The notes below the pieces were generated by a model. The model was not told the origin of the DNA, did no database searches, and saw only the letters and a program-made list of their open reading frames with translations. A DNA stretch of 11,310 nucleotides from Sphingomonadaceae bacterium (lineage in GTDB: Bacteria > Pseudomonadota > Alphaproteobacteria > Sphingomonadales > Sphingomonadaceae), in the NCBI GenBank assembly GCA_009923795.1, contig RFSU01000060.1:1-11310 (forward strand). Reading direction: 5' to 3'. Shown here piece by piece: positions 1 to 7,350 of the stretch (the first letter of the stretch is position 1; each line of letters begins with the position of its first letter). Position numbers and translations under genes: made by a program.

Positions 1-533
1 ATGACGATGAGATGCTTTGGCACCTTGGGCAGCGTCAATGCGCCTGTTGAATCGACCACGATTTTTTGATCAATCTCCACACCCGGAAGCGGCGTGACGG
101 AAGATCCAGTGGCAATCATGATCTTCTTGGCCGAGTAAGCCGTTCCGTTCACATCCACACTGTTAGGAGACGTGAAGCGCGCTTGGCCTTTGAGACAATC
201 CACCTTGTTCTTTTTGAACAGAAATTCGATACCACCGGTCAGCTCGCCGACAGCCTTATCCTTTTCGGCATGCATCGCCGTGAGATCGAGCTTCACATCC
301 TTGAAGCTAATGCCAAATTTGGCGAGTGTCCCCGAATGCGCCTCTTCATAAAGTTCCGACGCGTGCAGCAACGCTTTTGACGGGATGCACCCCACGTTCA
401 GGCATGTACCGCCAAGCGTTTCACGGCTTTCAACACAAGCGGTCTTCAACCCAAGCTGAGCGGCCCGAATGGCGGCCACATAGCCTCCCGGCCCTGCGCC
501 GATGACGATTAGGTCGTATTGGGCCTCAGTCAT
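1..533 (-). CDS. lpdA: Dihydrolipoyl dehydrogenase (E3), N-terminal part, cut by window edge
   Basis: FAD-dependent E3 component that reoxidises dihydrolipoyl groups on the E2 subunit and passes electrons to NAD+. The 177 visible codons show the FAD-binding Rossmann motif GAGPGG (residues 12-17) and the redox-active disulfide GGTCLNVGC (Cys44 and Cys49) followed by IPSKALL, the signature of class I pyridine nucleotide disulfide oxidoreductases. A second glycine-containing strand, IMIATGSS (138-145), is also typical. Family members are about 465 residues, so roughly 60% lies beyond position 1. Two ATG codons are in tandem (536 and 533). The AAGGAG sequence that overlaps the sucB stop is 6 bases from the ATG at 533 but only 3 from the one at 536, so 533 is preferred. 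The sucB stop ends 10 bases upstream, which points to co-transcription and dedicates this copy to the 2-oxoglutarate dehydrogenase complex. A second lpd for pyruvate dehydrogenase may exist elsewhere (inference). Confidence 0.97.
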   Translation of the reverse strand, partial: MTEAQYDLIVIGAGPGGYVAAIRAAQLGLKTACVESRETLGGTCLNVGCIPSKALLHASELYEEAHSGTLAKFGISFKDVKLDLTAMHAEKDKAVGELTGGIEFLFKKNKVDCLKGQARFTSPNSVDVNGTAYSAKKIMIATGSSVTPLPGVEIDQKIVVDSTGALTLPKVPKHLIV

Positions 534-543
534 CATCTGCTCC

Positions 544-1743
544 TTAAAGATCAATCAACAGGCGCGTTGGGTCTTCAATCGCGTTCTTCACCGCGACCAA
601 AAAGGTCACCGCTTCACGGCCATCGATCAGACGGTGATCATAGCTCAGCGCCAGATACATCATCGGGCGAATAACAATCTGGCCGTCGCGGACAACCGGG
701 CGATCTTCTATCCGATGGAGGCCAAGCACGGCTGACTGTGGTGGGTTAATAATCGGCGTGGACATGAGCGAACCAAACACGCCGCCATTGGAGATGGTGA
801 AGGTGCCGCCCTTCATATCTTCCATGGTCAAGCTGCCATCCTTGGCCCGAGCACCGAAATCGCCAATTGTGCGCTCAATGTCTGCAACGGACATGTCCTG
901 CGCGTCCCGAATAACCGGAACAACAAGGCCATTCGGCGCAGAGACAGCGACAGAAATGTCCGCATAGTTGCGATAGACAATTTCTTCGCCCTCAATTGAG
1001 CCATTCACCGCGGGAATATCGCGCAAGGCCATGCATACGGCCTTAGTGAAAAAGCCCATAAAGCCGAGGCGCACGCCATGCTTCTTTTCAAACAAATCCT
1101 TATATTTGGTGCGCGCTTCCATCACGGCCGTCATGTCGACATCGTTAAATGTCGTCAGCATGGCGGCGGTATTCTGCGCTTCCTTAAGCCGTTTCGCGAC
1201 GGTCTGACGAAGGCGCGTCATGCGCACCCGTTCTTCACCGCGCGCTGAGGCAGCAGGAGCAAGGACGGGTTGGACGCTGGGTGCAGATTCCGCCGTAGCG
1301 ACCGGGCTGGCAAAAGGCACAGCCGCCAAAACATCATCCTTGGTCAGTCGACCATCCTTGCCCGTGCCCTTAATCTTGGTCGGGTCCAGGCCGTGTTCGA
1401 GCACCAGACGCCGAACAGAAGGAGAAAGGGTCAGATCCCCCGAATCCTCAACAATGGCTGCCGGGGAAGACACCGCGCTTGCAACCGGCACGCTAGCGGC
1501 TGCGGCGCTTGATTCGATCACACCAATGACCGCACCAACATTCACAGTCGCACCTTCCGATACGACCTGCGCGCCCATGACACCCGCAACTGGCGCTGTG
1601 ACTTCGACAGCGACCTTATCTGTTTCAAGGCTGGCAATCGGCTCATCGGCGGCAACCGCTTCGCCCGGCTTTTTTAGCCATTGGCCAAGTGTTGCTTCCG
1701 CAATGGATTCTCCCAGAGTGGGAACGATAACTTCTGTCGACAT
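544..1743 (-). CDS. sucB: 2-oxoglutarate dehydrogenase E2, dihydrolipoyl succinyltransferase
   Basis: Core subunit of the 2-oxoglutarate dehydrogenase complex, transferring the succinyl group from lipoyl-lysine to CoA. It has 399 residues, a normal length. Domains in order: one lipoyl domain (about 1-77) with the lipoylation site ETDKVAVE (Lys43); an Ala/Pro/Val-rich linker; a peripheral subunit-binding domain (about 105-140, LSPSVRRLVLEHGLDP and GTGKDGRLTKDDVL) that docks E1/E3; a second Ala/Pro linker; and the catalytic acyltransferase domain (about 170-399) ending in SYDHRLIDGREA, which holds the active-site His370 and Asp374. A single lipoyl domain and the sequence type fit SucB rather than the pyruvate dehydrogenase E2. 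The ATG at 1743 lies 2 bases after the sucA stop (TGATCATG), with GGAAGGG inside the sucA 3' end 6 bases upstream, so translation is probably coupled to sucA. lpdA follows after 10 bases. Confidence 0.98.
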   Translation of the reverse strand: MSTEVIVPTLGESIAEATLGQWLKKPGEAVAADEPIASLETDKVAVEVTAPVAGVMGAQVVSEGATVNVGAVIGVIESSAAAASVPVASAVSSPAAIVEDSGDLTLSPSVRRLVLEHGLDPTKIKGTGKDGRLTKDDVLAAVPFASPVATAESAPSVQPVLAPAASARGEERVRMTRLRQTVAKRLKEAQNTAAMLTTFNDVDMTAVMEARTKYKDLFEKKHGVRLGFMGFFTKAVCMALRDIPAVNGSIEGEEIVYRNYADISVAVSAPNGLVVPVIRDAQDMSVADIERTIGDFGARAKDGSLTMEDMKGGTFTISNGGVFGSLMSTPIINPPQSAVLGLHRIEDRPVVRDGQIVIRPMMYLALSYDHRLIDGREAVTFLVAVKNAIEDPTRLLIDL

Positions 1744-1745
1744 GA

Positions 1746-4553
1746 TCAGCCCTTCCGCTGGCGTCTAATTTCATTGCGCACGCTATGTCCGAGCGCGTGG
1801 GAGATGAGGGCTGCCTGCTCGGCCTGGTGGCGCTTCATCAGTCCTGTCGCGGTGGACGCACTGGCCTTACGGCCGGCATAGCGTGCACGATCTGGTCCAA
1901 TGCTCGCCGCTGCCAGACATTCCTCGATATATGGCTCCACAAAGAACCAAGACCCGTTATTCTTCGGTTCTTCCTGAGCCCAGACCACCTCTTCCAAATT
2001 CACCATCCGCTTCAGCCGCACGATAAGTGGTTCAGACGGGAACGGATAAAGCTGCTCTAGCCGAATAATCGCCGTATTCTGATCGCCAGCGGCATTGCGC
2101 GCTTCCATCAGATCATAAGCGACCTTGCCAGAGCAAAGCACGAGCCGCTTCACATCCTTATCGTCCGGCGCCCAAGGGTCAGAGAGGATGCGCATGAAAT
2201 GGCTTTGATCGAGGAACTGATCCACGTGAGACACAGCCATTTTATGACGCAGCAAGGATTTTGGCGTCATAATGATCAGAGGCTTGCGGAATTGGCGATG
2301 CATCTGACGCCGCAAAATATGGTAATAATTCGCTGGCGTCGTGCAGTTCGCAACTTGAATGTTATCCTCAGCACAAAGCTGCAAATAACGCTCAAGCCGC
2401 GCGGAGCTATGTTCCGGACCCTGCCCTTCATAGCCATGCGGCAAAAGCATCACGAGGCCATTGGCGCGCAACCATTTTGATTCACCCGCCGCGATGAACT
2501 GATCGATCATGACTTGGGCACCATTGGCAAAATCGCCAAATTGCCCTTCCCAAAGCACAAGGCTTTTCGGGTCAGCGCCGGCATAGCCATATTCAAAGCC
2601 CAGCACACCGAATTCAGACAAGGGGCTATCCAGCACCTCAAAACGGCCATGCGGGACGGTCGACAGCGGAATAAATTTATTCTCAGTGGCCTGATCGACC
2701 CAGACTGCGTGACGTTGGCTAAAGGTGCCACGCCCGGAATCCTGCCCGGACAGGCGCACGCCATAGCCTTCGGATAGCAACGACCCAAAGGCCAAGGCTT
2801 CGGCCGTTGCCCAATCAAAACCATCACCGCTGGTGAACATCGTCTTTTTCGCATCCAGAACGCGGTTGAGCGTCGGGTGCACCTTCACATCCTCGGGCAC
2901 CGCCGTCAGCGTGCGACCCAGGCTGTCGAGCAGCTTTTTGGAAATACCCGTTGGTACATTGCGACGTGCTGTTTCTGGATCAGCAGGCTTGTTCAACCCG
3001 GCCCAGCGCCCACCAAACCAATCGGCATCATTTGCCTTATAATCGGAGGCTGCTTTGAACTCCTGCTCCAAAATCTGGGTGAAGCGCATGGCATGCTCGC
3101 CAGCCCAATTGCCGTCAATGACACCCTGATCAACCAAACGCTGAGCATAAATTTGCGACACGCCGGGATGCGACTTAATTGTCTGATACATGAGCGGCTG
3201 CGTGAAACCGGGCTCATCCCCTTCATTATGGCCGAAGCGCCGATAGCACCACATGTCGATCACAATGTCGCGATGGAATGTCTGGCGGAATTCTACCGCC
3301 ATTTTGCATGCAAAGGTTACAGCTTCAGGATCATCGCCATTCACATGCAGGATCGGCGCCTGAACGCCCTTGGCCACATCTGACGGATAGGGCGAAGAGC
3401 GCGCAAATTGCGGGCTGGTCGTAAAGCCAACCTGATTGTTCACAATAAAGTGGATGCACCCACCCGTATTATAGCCGCGAATGCCCGAGAAGCCGAGGCA
3501 TTCCCAAACAATCCCCTGCCCTGCAAAGGCGGCGTCGCCGTGCAGCAAGACGGGCAAGACCTGCGTATGCTTGCCCTTGCCAATATCATCGCGGAATGTC
3601 TGGTTGGCGCGAACCTTCCCAAGCACAACCGGGTCAACCGCCTCAAGGTGCGACGGGTTGGGCACAAGGCTCATATGCACCTTGATGCCGTCAAATTCCC
3701 GATCCGTAGAGGTGCCAAGGTGATATTTCACATCGCCCGAACCGCCAACATCATCCGGGTTCGCCGACCCTCCCGAAAACTCATGGAAGATGATGCGATA
3801 GGGCTTGGCCATCACATTGGCGAGCACGTTGAGGCGGCCACGATGCGGCATGCCAATCACAATCTCACGCACGCCTTGCGCACCGCCATGTTTGATAAAA
3901 CTTTCCAGCGCGGGGATCATCGCTTCGCCGCCGTCGAGGCCAAAGCGCTTGGTGCCAACATATTTGCGGCCAAGGAATTTTTCGTACTGCTCGGCTTCGA
4001 TCACTTTGGCCAGAATGGCCTTTTTGCCCTCTGCTGTGAAGCCGATCGACTTATCTGCGCCTTCCATGCGTTCTTGGAAAAAGCGCCGCTCCGCCACGTC
4101 AGAAATATGCATATATTCCAGACCGACATTGCCACAATAATTTGCGCGCAAGATCGCCACGAGATCCCGAATGGTGACCCAATCAAGGCCCATTGTCCCG
4201 CCAACATAGACGGTACGATCAAGATCTGCGCCAGAAAATCCATGATATTCAGGCGTCAGGTCGGCAGGAAGCTCCTGCTTTGTCAGGCCCAGCGGATCAA
4301 GATTCGCCGCCAAATGTCCCCGCACCCGATAGGTGCGAATGAGCATCATGGCCCGAATTGAGTCGGCCGCAGCGGACGCCACGTCGCCCTGCGCCAGTGG
4401 CTTGCCTGCCGCTTTTGCCGCGCGCTTGACGGCAACCTGCATCTGGGTTGGATCCAAAGCGGCAGTCAGATCATCCGTGTCCGATAAGGGCCAGTTGGAT
4501 TTCGCCCAGCTGGGGCCTTGTTCGGCGTCGAATTCGTGGCTTTCAAAACCCAT
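1746..4553 (-). CDS. sucA: 2-oxoglutarate dehydrogenase E1 component
   Basis: Thiamine-diphosphate enzyme that decarboxylates 2-oxoglutarate and succinylates lipoyl-E2. It has 935 residues from the chosen start, the usual size for homodimeric E1o. Visible marks (numbered from the upstream GTG; subtract 2 for the ATG start): an N-terminal E2-interacting segment; RTYRVRGHLAANLDPLGL (75-92); GMPHRGRLNVL (236-246); the ThDP/Mg motif GDAAFAGQG (341-349) to NNQVGFTT (374-381); FGHNEGDEP (442-450); the transketolase pyrimidine-binding domain with EGQFGDFANGAQ (671-682) and LLPHGYEGQGPEHSSARLER (705-724); and the C-terminal domain with QEEPKNNGSW and the ASTATG signature near 901-906. The frame opens at a GTG (4559), but the ATG at 4553 has AGGAAAG 7 bases upstream and gives the expected MGFE-type N terminus, so 4553 is preferred. 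sucD ends 45 bases upstream and sucB starts 2 bases downstream. Confidence 0.98.
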   Translation of the reverse strand: MGFESHEFDAEQGPSWAKSNWPLSDTDDLTAALDPTQMQVAVKRAAKAAGKPLAQGDVASAAADSIRAMMLIRTYRVRGHLAANLDPLGLTKQELPADLTPEYHGFSGADLDRTVYVGGTMGLDWVTIRDLVAILRANYCGNVGLEYMHISDVAERRFFQERMEGADKSIGFTAEGKKAILAKVIEAEQYEKFLGRKYVGTKRFGLDGGEAMIPALESFIKHGGAQGVREIVIGMPHRGRLNVLANVMAKPYRIIFHEFSGGSANPDDVGGSGDVKYHLGTSTDREFDGIKVHMSLVPNPSHLEAVDPVVLGKVRANQTFRDDIGKGKHTQVLPVLLHGDAAFAGQGIVWECLGFSGIRGYNTGGCIHFIVNNQVGFTTSPQFARSSPYPSDVAKGVQAPILHVNGDDPEAVTFACKMAVEFRQTFHRDIVIDMWCYRRFGHNEGDEPGFTQPLMYQTIKSHPGVSQIYAQRLVDQGVIDGNWAGEHAMRFTQILEQEFKAASDYKANDADWFGGRWAGLNKPADPETARRNVPTGISKKLLDSLGRTLTAVPEDVKVHPTLNRVLDAKKTMFTSGDGFDWATAEALAFGSLLSEGYGVRLSGQDSGRGTFSQRHAVWVDQATENKFIPLSTVPHGRFEVLDSPLSEFGVLGFEYGYAGADPKSLVLWEGQFGDFANGAQVMIDQFIAAGESKWLRANGLVMLLPHGYEGQGPEHSSARLERYLQLCAEDNIQVANCTTPANYYHILRRQMHRQFRKPLIIMTPKSLLRHKMAVSHVDQFLDQSHFMRILSDPWAPDDKDVKRLVLCSGKVAYDLMEARNAAGDQNTAIIRLEQLYPFPSEPLIVRLKRMVNLEEVVWAQEEPKNNGSWFFVEPYIEECLAAASIGPDRARYAGRKASASTATGLMKRHQAEQAALISHALGHSVRNEIRRQRKG

Positions 4554-4563
4554 GATCACGCTT

Positions 4564-4582
4564 TCCTGGGGAGAGGAGGGAG
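4564..4582 (-). promoter_or_regulatory. Pyrimidine tract with mini-hairpin over the sucA ribosome binding site
   Basis: In the 45-base sucD-sucA gap the mRNA-sense strand carries an uninterrupted 15-base pyrimidine run (CTCCCTCCTCTCCCC, 4582 to 4568), directly followed by AGGAAAG, the likely sucA Shine-Dalgarno. TCCT inside the run (4577-4574) is complementary to AGGA (4567-4564) with a 6-base loop, so a weak hairpin could partly hide the ribosome binding site. The stem has only 4 base pairs, so a regulatory role is speculative and the tract may be chance. Confidence 0.25.
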
Positions 4583-4598
4583 CGGGTGAGGCCCGAAG

Positions 4599-5483
4599 TT
4601 AACCCTTCAGAACCTCAACCAATGTCTTTCCAAGTTCAGATGGCGATGGCGACACGCGGATGCCCGCTGCCTCCATTGCCGCAATCTTGCTTTCGGCATC
4701 CCCCTTGCCGCCCGACACAATGGCGCCTGCATGGCCCATACGACGTCCCGGAGGCGCCGTACGACCTGCAATAAAGCCGACCATCGGCTTTTTGCGGCCA
4801 CGCTTGGCTTCATCGATCAGGAATTGTGCAGCTTCTTCTTCAGCAGACCCGCCAATTTCACCGATCATGATGATCGACTGCGTCGCATCATCGGCAAGGA
4901 AGGCTTCCAAACAATCGATAAAGTTGGTGCCGTTAACAGGGTCACCACCAATGCCGACAGCGGTCGTCTGGCCAAGGCCTTCTGCTGTCGTCTGAAACAC
5001 GGCTTCATAGGTGAGTGTGCCCGAACGCGAGACAACACCGACCGAACCCTTGGAAAAGATATTGCCGGGCATAATGCCGATTTTGCATTCACCTGGCGTC
5101 AAGACGCCCGGGCAATTCGGGCCAATGAGGCGCGACTTGGAACCGGAAAGCGCGCGCTTCACCTTCACCATATCCAGCACCGGAATGCCTTCGGTAATGC
5201 ACACGATGAGCGGAACTTCCGCATCAATCGCTTCCAAAATCGAGTCCGCTGCAAAGGGCGGCGGAACGTAAATGACGGATGCGTCTGCGCCCGTCTTGGT
5301 GACGGCTTCCGCCACAGTATCGAACACAGGAAGCCCGATATGCGTCGTGCCGCCCTTACCCGGCGTGACGCCGCCCACCATCTGCGTGCCATAATCAAGC
5401 GCCGCCTGTGTGTGGAAGGTACCTGTATCCCCTGTCATCCCCTGCGTGATGACCTTTGTATTCTTGCTGACGAAAATGCTCAT
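4599..5483 (-). CDS. sucD: Succinyl-CoA synthetase (succinate-CoA ligase) alpha subunit
   Basis: Alpha subunit of the TCA enzyme that converts succinyl-CoA to succinate with synthesis of ATP or GTP. It has 294 residues, a typical length. Visible marks: an N-terminal CoA-binding Rossmann domain with ITQGMTGDTGTFHT (12-25) and GGVTPGKGG (37-45); YVPPPFAADSI (72-82); the CoA-contacting loop GPNCPG (121-126); the ligase domain with SRSGTLTYE (152-160), GIGGDPVNGT (177-186) and the IGEIGG loop (Glu209); and GRRMGHAGAI (246-255), whose His251 is the phosphorylated catalytic histidine. The ATG at 5483 is preceded by GGGGAG 7 bases upstream. It sits 33 bases after mdh and 45 before sucA, within the presumed mdh-sucD-sucA-sucB-lpdA operon. 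The obligate partner sucC, usually directly upstream of sucD, is not in this window. Confidence 0.98.
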   Translation of the reverse strand: MSIFVSKNTKVITQGMTGDTGTFHTQAALDYGTQMVGGVTPGKGGTTHIGLPVFDTVAEAVTKTGADASVIYVPPPFAADSILEAIDAEVPLIVCITEGIPVLDMVKVKRALSGSKSRLIGPNCPGVLTPGECKIGIMPGNIFSKGSVGVVSRSGTLTYEAVFQTTAEGLGQTTAVGIGGDPVNGTNFIDCLEAFLADDATQSIIMIGEIGGSAEEEAAQFLIDEAKRGRKKPMVGFIAGRTAPPGRRMGHAGAIVSGGKGDAESKIAAMEAAGIRVSPSPSELGKTLVEVLKG

Positions 5484-5516
5484 ATGCGCTCTCCCCTTAT
5501 TCTAAAGCGCCGAAAA

Positions 5517-6479
5517 TTAGGCGAGGTCTGGATCAATGCCCTTACAGGCGTCCAGCAATTCCTTAACCGCGTCGACAGACACTTGGAGATTGGCCTTGGC
5601 TTCTTCATCCAACTGGATCTCAACAATCTGCTCCACGCCACCGGCGCCGATGATCACCGGCACGCCGACATAAAGATCATCAACGCCATATTGACCGGTC
5701 AGATGTGCCGCACAGGGCAACAGGCGCTTTTGATCGCGCAGATAGGCTTCGGCCATCGCGATGCCGCTGGTGGCGGGCGCATAAAAGGCAGAACCTGTCT
5801 TCAACAGGCCAACGATCTCACCGCCGCCCGAACGCGTACGTTGCACGATGGCATCAATCCGTTCTTTGGTCGAACGACCCTGCTTGATGAGATCAGGAAT
5901 AGGAATGCCAGCGACCGTCGAATATTCAACAACCGGCACCATCGTGTCGCCATGGCCGCCGAGCACGAAGGACGTTACATCCCGCACCGACACCTTAAAC
6001 TCTTCTGCCAAGAAATGGCTGAAACGCGCTGAATCTAGAACGCCGGCCATACCCACAACCTTATTGTGCGGCAGACCAGAGAATTCCCGCAATGCCCAGA
6101 CCATTGCGTCGAGCGGGTTAGTGATGCAGATCACAAAAGCGTTGGGGGCGTTATTCTTAATGCCTTCACCCACGGCCTTCATGACCTTGAGGTTGATGCC
6201 CAAAAGGTCGTCGCGGCTCATGCCTGGCTTGCGGGCAACACCAGCGGTAACGATGATGACATCGGCGTCCTTAATGTCCGCATAATCATTGGAGCCAATG
6301 ATCTTGGCGTCAAAGCCTTCAACCGGGCCACATTGAGACAGGTCAAGCGCCTTGCCCTGCGGAACACCTTCAACAACGTCGAAAAGAACGATATCGCCCA
6401 ATTCCTTGATCGCTGCGAGATGGGCAAGAGTACCACCAATATTACCAGCACCGATCAGTGCGATTTTTTTACGAGCCAT
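5517..6479 (-). CDS. mdh: Malate dehydrogenase, NAD-dependent, LDH-like type
   Basis: Oxidises L-malate to oxaloacetate with NAD+ in the cytoplasm. It has 320 residues and belongs to the LDH-like MalDH group usual in alphaproteobacteria rather than the enterobacterial dimeric type. Visible marks: the nucleotide-binding GAGNIGG (10-16); Asp34 after VLF, indicating NAD over NADP; the substrate-binding loop VARKPGMSRDD with Arg83 and Arg89; ITNPLD (119-124); GVLDSARF with Asp149 and Arg152; and the catalytic GGHGDTMVP with His176. The Arg at the loop position that decides between malate and lactate supports malate dehydrogenase. The ATG at 6479 has a good GGAAGGA 7 bases upstream. It is the first gene of the minus-strand TCA operon, facing the divergent thiol-oxidoreductase gene across 211 bases where its promoter should lie. 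Confidence 0.97.
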   Translation of the reverse strand: MARKKIALIGAGNIGGTLAHLAAIKELGDIVLFDVVEGVPQGKALDLSQCGPVEGFDAKIIGSNDYADIKDADVIIVTAGVARKPGMSRDDLLGINLKVMKAVGEGIKNNAPNAFVICITNPLDAMVWALREFSGLPHNKVVGMAGVLDSARFSHFLAEEFKVSVRDVTSFVLGGHGDTMVPVVEYSTVAGIPIPDLIKQGRSTKERIDAIVQRTRSGGGEIVGLLKTGSAFYAPATSGIAMAEAYLRDQKRLLPCAAHLTGQYGVDDLYVGVPVIIGAGGVEQIVEIQLDEEAKANLQVSVDAVKELLDACKGIDPDLA

Positions 6480-6512
6480 TGCCGAGTCCTTCCGTGTGGC
6501 AAGATTACGAAA

Positions 6513-6530
6513 TTAGGCCGCGCTTAGGCC
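6513..6530. repeat. Direct repeat TTAGGCC x2, 11-base period
   Basis: TTAGGCC occurs at 6513-6519 and again at 6524-6530, an 11-base period, so both copies face the same side of the helix. It lies 34-51 bases upstream of the mdh start codon, probably in its leader or core promoter. Tandem half-sites one turn apart are a common layout for dimeric activators or response regulators, but no specific regulator can be named. Short repeats like this can also arise by chance. Confidence 0.35.
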
Positions 6531-6580
6531 CGTTTGATCCACCACACAACTGTATAATGCACGAAAGAGAGAGCTTTTTC

Positions 6581-6595
6581 TGCAACTCATTCGCA
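6581..6595. promoter_or_regulatory. Imperfect 7-1-7 palindrome resembling Fur/Mur-family boxes
   Basis: TGCAACT-C-ATTCGCA forms an interrupted palindrome in which 5 of 7 positions pair around a central base. It differs at two positions from the symmetric TGCAAAT-N-ATTTGCA arrangement that I associate with Fur/Mur sites in alphaproteobacteria (recalled family knowledge, not checked). It is about 100 bases upstream of both flanking start codons. Iron control of TCA genes is plausible because succinate dehydrogenase and aconitase are iron-sulfur enzymes, but this remains an inference from one weak site. Confidence 0.25.
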
Positions 6596-6690
6596 ATAGC
6601 ATTATTAGTTGATATTACCCACGAATTTTTGATTTTCCGTCTGCGTCGCTTTCGAATATGATAAGACATTAACGACAGAGAGTTAGATTT

Positions 6691-7350
6691 ATGAAGCCCC
6701 CTGCCCAACTTCGTATCGACATTGTGTCTGATGTTGTCTGCCCCTGGTGCGCCGTGGGGTACAAACAACTCGAACAGGCAATTCGGTTAATGGCTGACAA
6801 GGCGGAATTCGGGATACGCTGGCATCCGTTTCAACTCGCACCCAATCTTCCGCTCGAGGGCCAAAGCATCGCCGATTATGGGCGGGAAAGATATGGTGCG
6901 ACCCCGGAACAGAGCGCTGCCAATAGAACGCGTATTAGGGATGCGGGCGCCTCCCTTGGCCTCGAGTTTAACTATTCGGCGGACAGCCGCATTTACAACA
7001 CTCGCACCGCGCACAAGCTGTTGACCTGGGCAGGCGAAAAAGGCGGCCAGACCGCGCTCAAGTTGGCCCTTTTCTATGCTTATTTCACAGATCAGCTCAA
7101 CATCGCAGACGAAGACGTGCTCCTCGATAGTGTTGAAAAAGCGGGTCTTGATCGGGCGGCAGCCGCGCTTGCGTTAAAAGACCCGCATTATGATAAGGTC
7201 GTCGATGCAGAGCTGCACCATTGGCAGATGCAGAACATCACGGGCGTCCCCGCCTTCATCGTCAACGGCAAATATATGATCCCCGGCGCACAGGATGTTG
7301 AAACATTCGTCCGCGTTCTTGATCGCATAATTGAAAAAGAAGCGGCCTAG
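6691..7350 (+). CDS. FrnE/DsbA-family thiol oxidoreductase, cytoplasmic
   Basis: Thioredoxin-fold protein of the DsbA superfamily, FrnE-like branch, 219 residues. The N terminus reads IDIVSDVVCPWCAVG, placing the CPWC redox motif at Cys17-Cys20 on the first strand-helix turn. An all-helical insert follows (about 45-165), then the cis-proline loop ITGVPAFIVNGKY (183-195, Pro187) and a final helix. No signal peptide is present, so it should act in the cytoplasm. Family members are linked to disulfide handling or oxidative-stress tolerance; the related 2-hydroxychromene-2-carboxylate isomerases lack the second Cys, so CPWC favours a redox role. The ATG at 6691 has a modest AGAGAG 8 bases upstream. 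It is the only plus-strand gene, diverging from mdh and converging on the M20 peptidase gene with a shared CTAG at the stops. The natural substrate is unknown. Confidence 0.9.
   Translation: MKPPAQLRIDIVSDVVCPWCAVGYKQLEQAIRLMADKAEFGIRWHPFQLAPNLPLEGQSIADYGRERYGATPEQSAANRTRIRDAGASLGLEFNYSADSRIYNTRTAHKLLTWAGEKGGQTALKLALFYAYFTDQLNIADEDVLLDSVEKAGLDRAAAALALKDPHYDKVVDAELHHWQMQNITGVPAFIVNGKYMIPGAQDVETFVRVLDRIIEKEAA

Larger units (their letters stand above)
6480..6690. promoter_or_regulatory. Divergent intergenic region between mdh and the DsbA-family gene
   Basis: This 211-base stretch is clearly richer in A and T than its flanks and must carry the start signals for both divergent genes. An exact TATAAT occurs on the plus strand at 6553-6558, but the only -35-like hexamer near it, TTGATC (6534-6539), is 13 bases away, too close for a standard pair. 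For the plus-strand gene, TTGATT (6629-6634) and GAATAT (6654-6659) are 19 bases apart, a weak alternative. For mdh no convincing sigma70 pair was found. The region contains the palindrome and the direct repeat listed separately. Exact promoters cannot be assigned from sequence alone. Confidence 0.6.

Noticed and set aside
3408..4361. A 317-codon open frame on the plus strand opposite sucA.
   Set aside because: It is fully antisense to conserved SucA sequence, has no family motif and an unusual His/Arg/Ala composition, so it is a shadow frame.
4553..4559. GTG at 4559 as the sucA start, and likewise TTG at 11151 for sdhB and ATG at 8741 for the M20 gene.
   Set aside because: In each case the Shine-Dalgarno is too close to the upstream codon and well placed for the in-frame ATG just downstream.
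4731..6032. A 433-codon open frame on the plus strand opposite sucD and mdh.
   Set aside because: It runs antisense to two clearly real genes and across their intergenic gap. Its translation is rich in Arg, His, Asn and Cys with no recognisable domain, as expected for a codon-bias shadow.
6534..6558. TTGATC and exact TATAAT on the plus strand as a sigma70 promoter for the thiol-oxidoreductase gene.
   Set aside because: The spacer is only 13 bases, outside the working range, and the implied leader would be about 125 bases. I keep TATAAT only as an observation.
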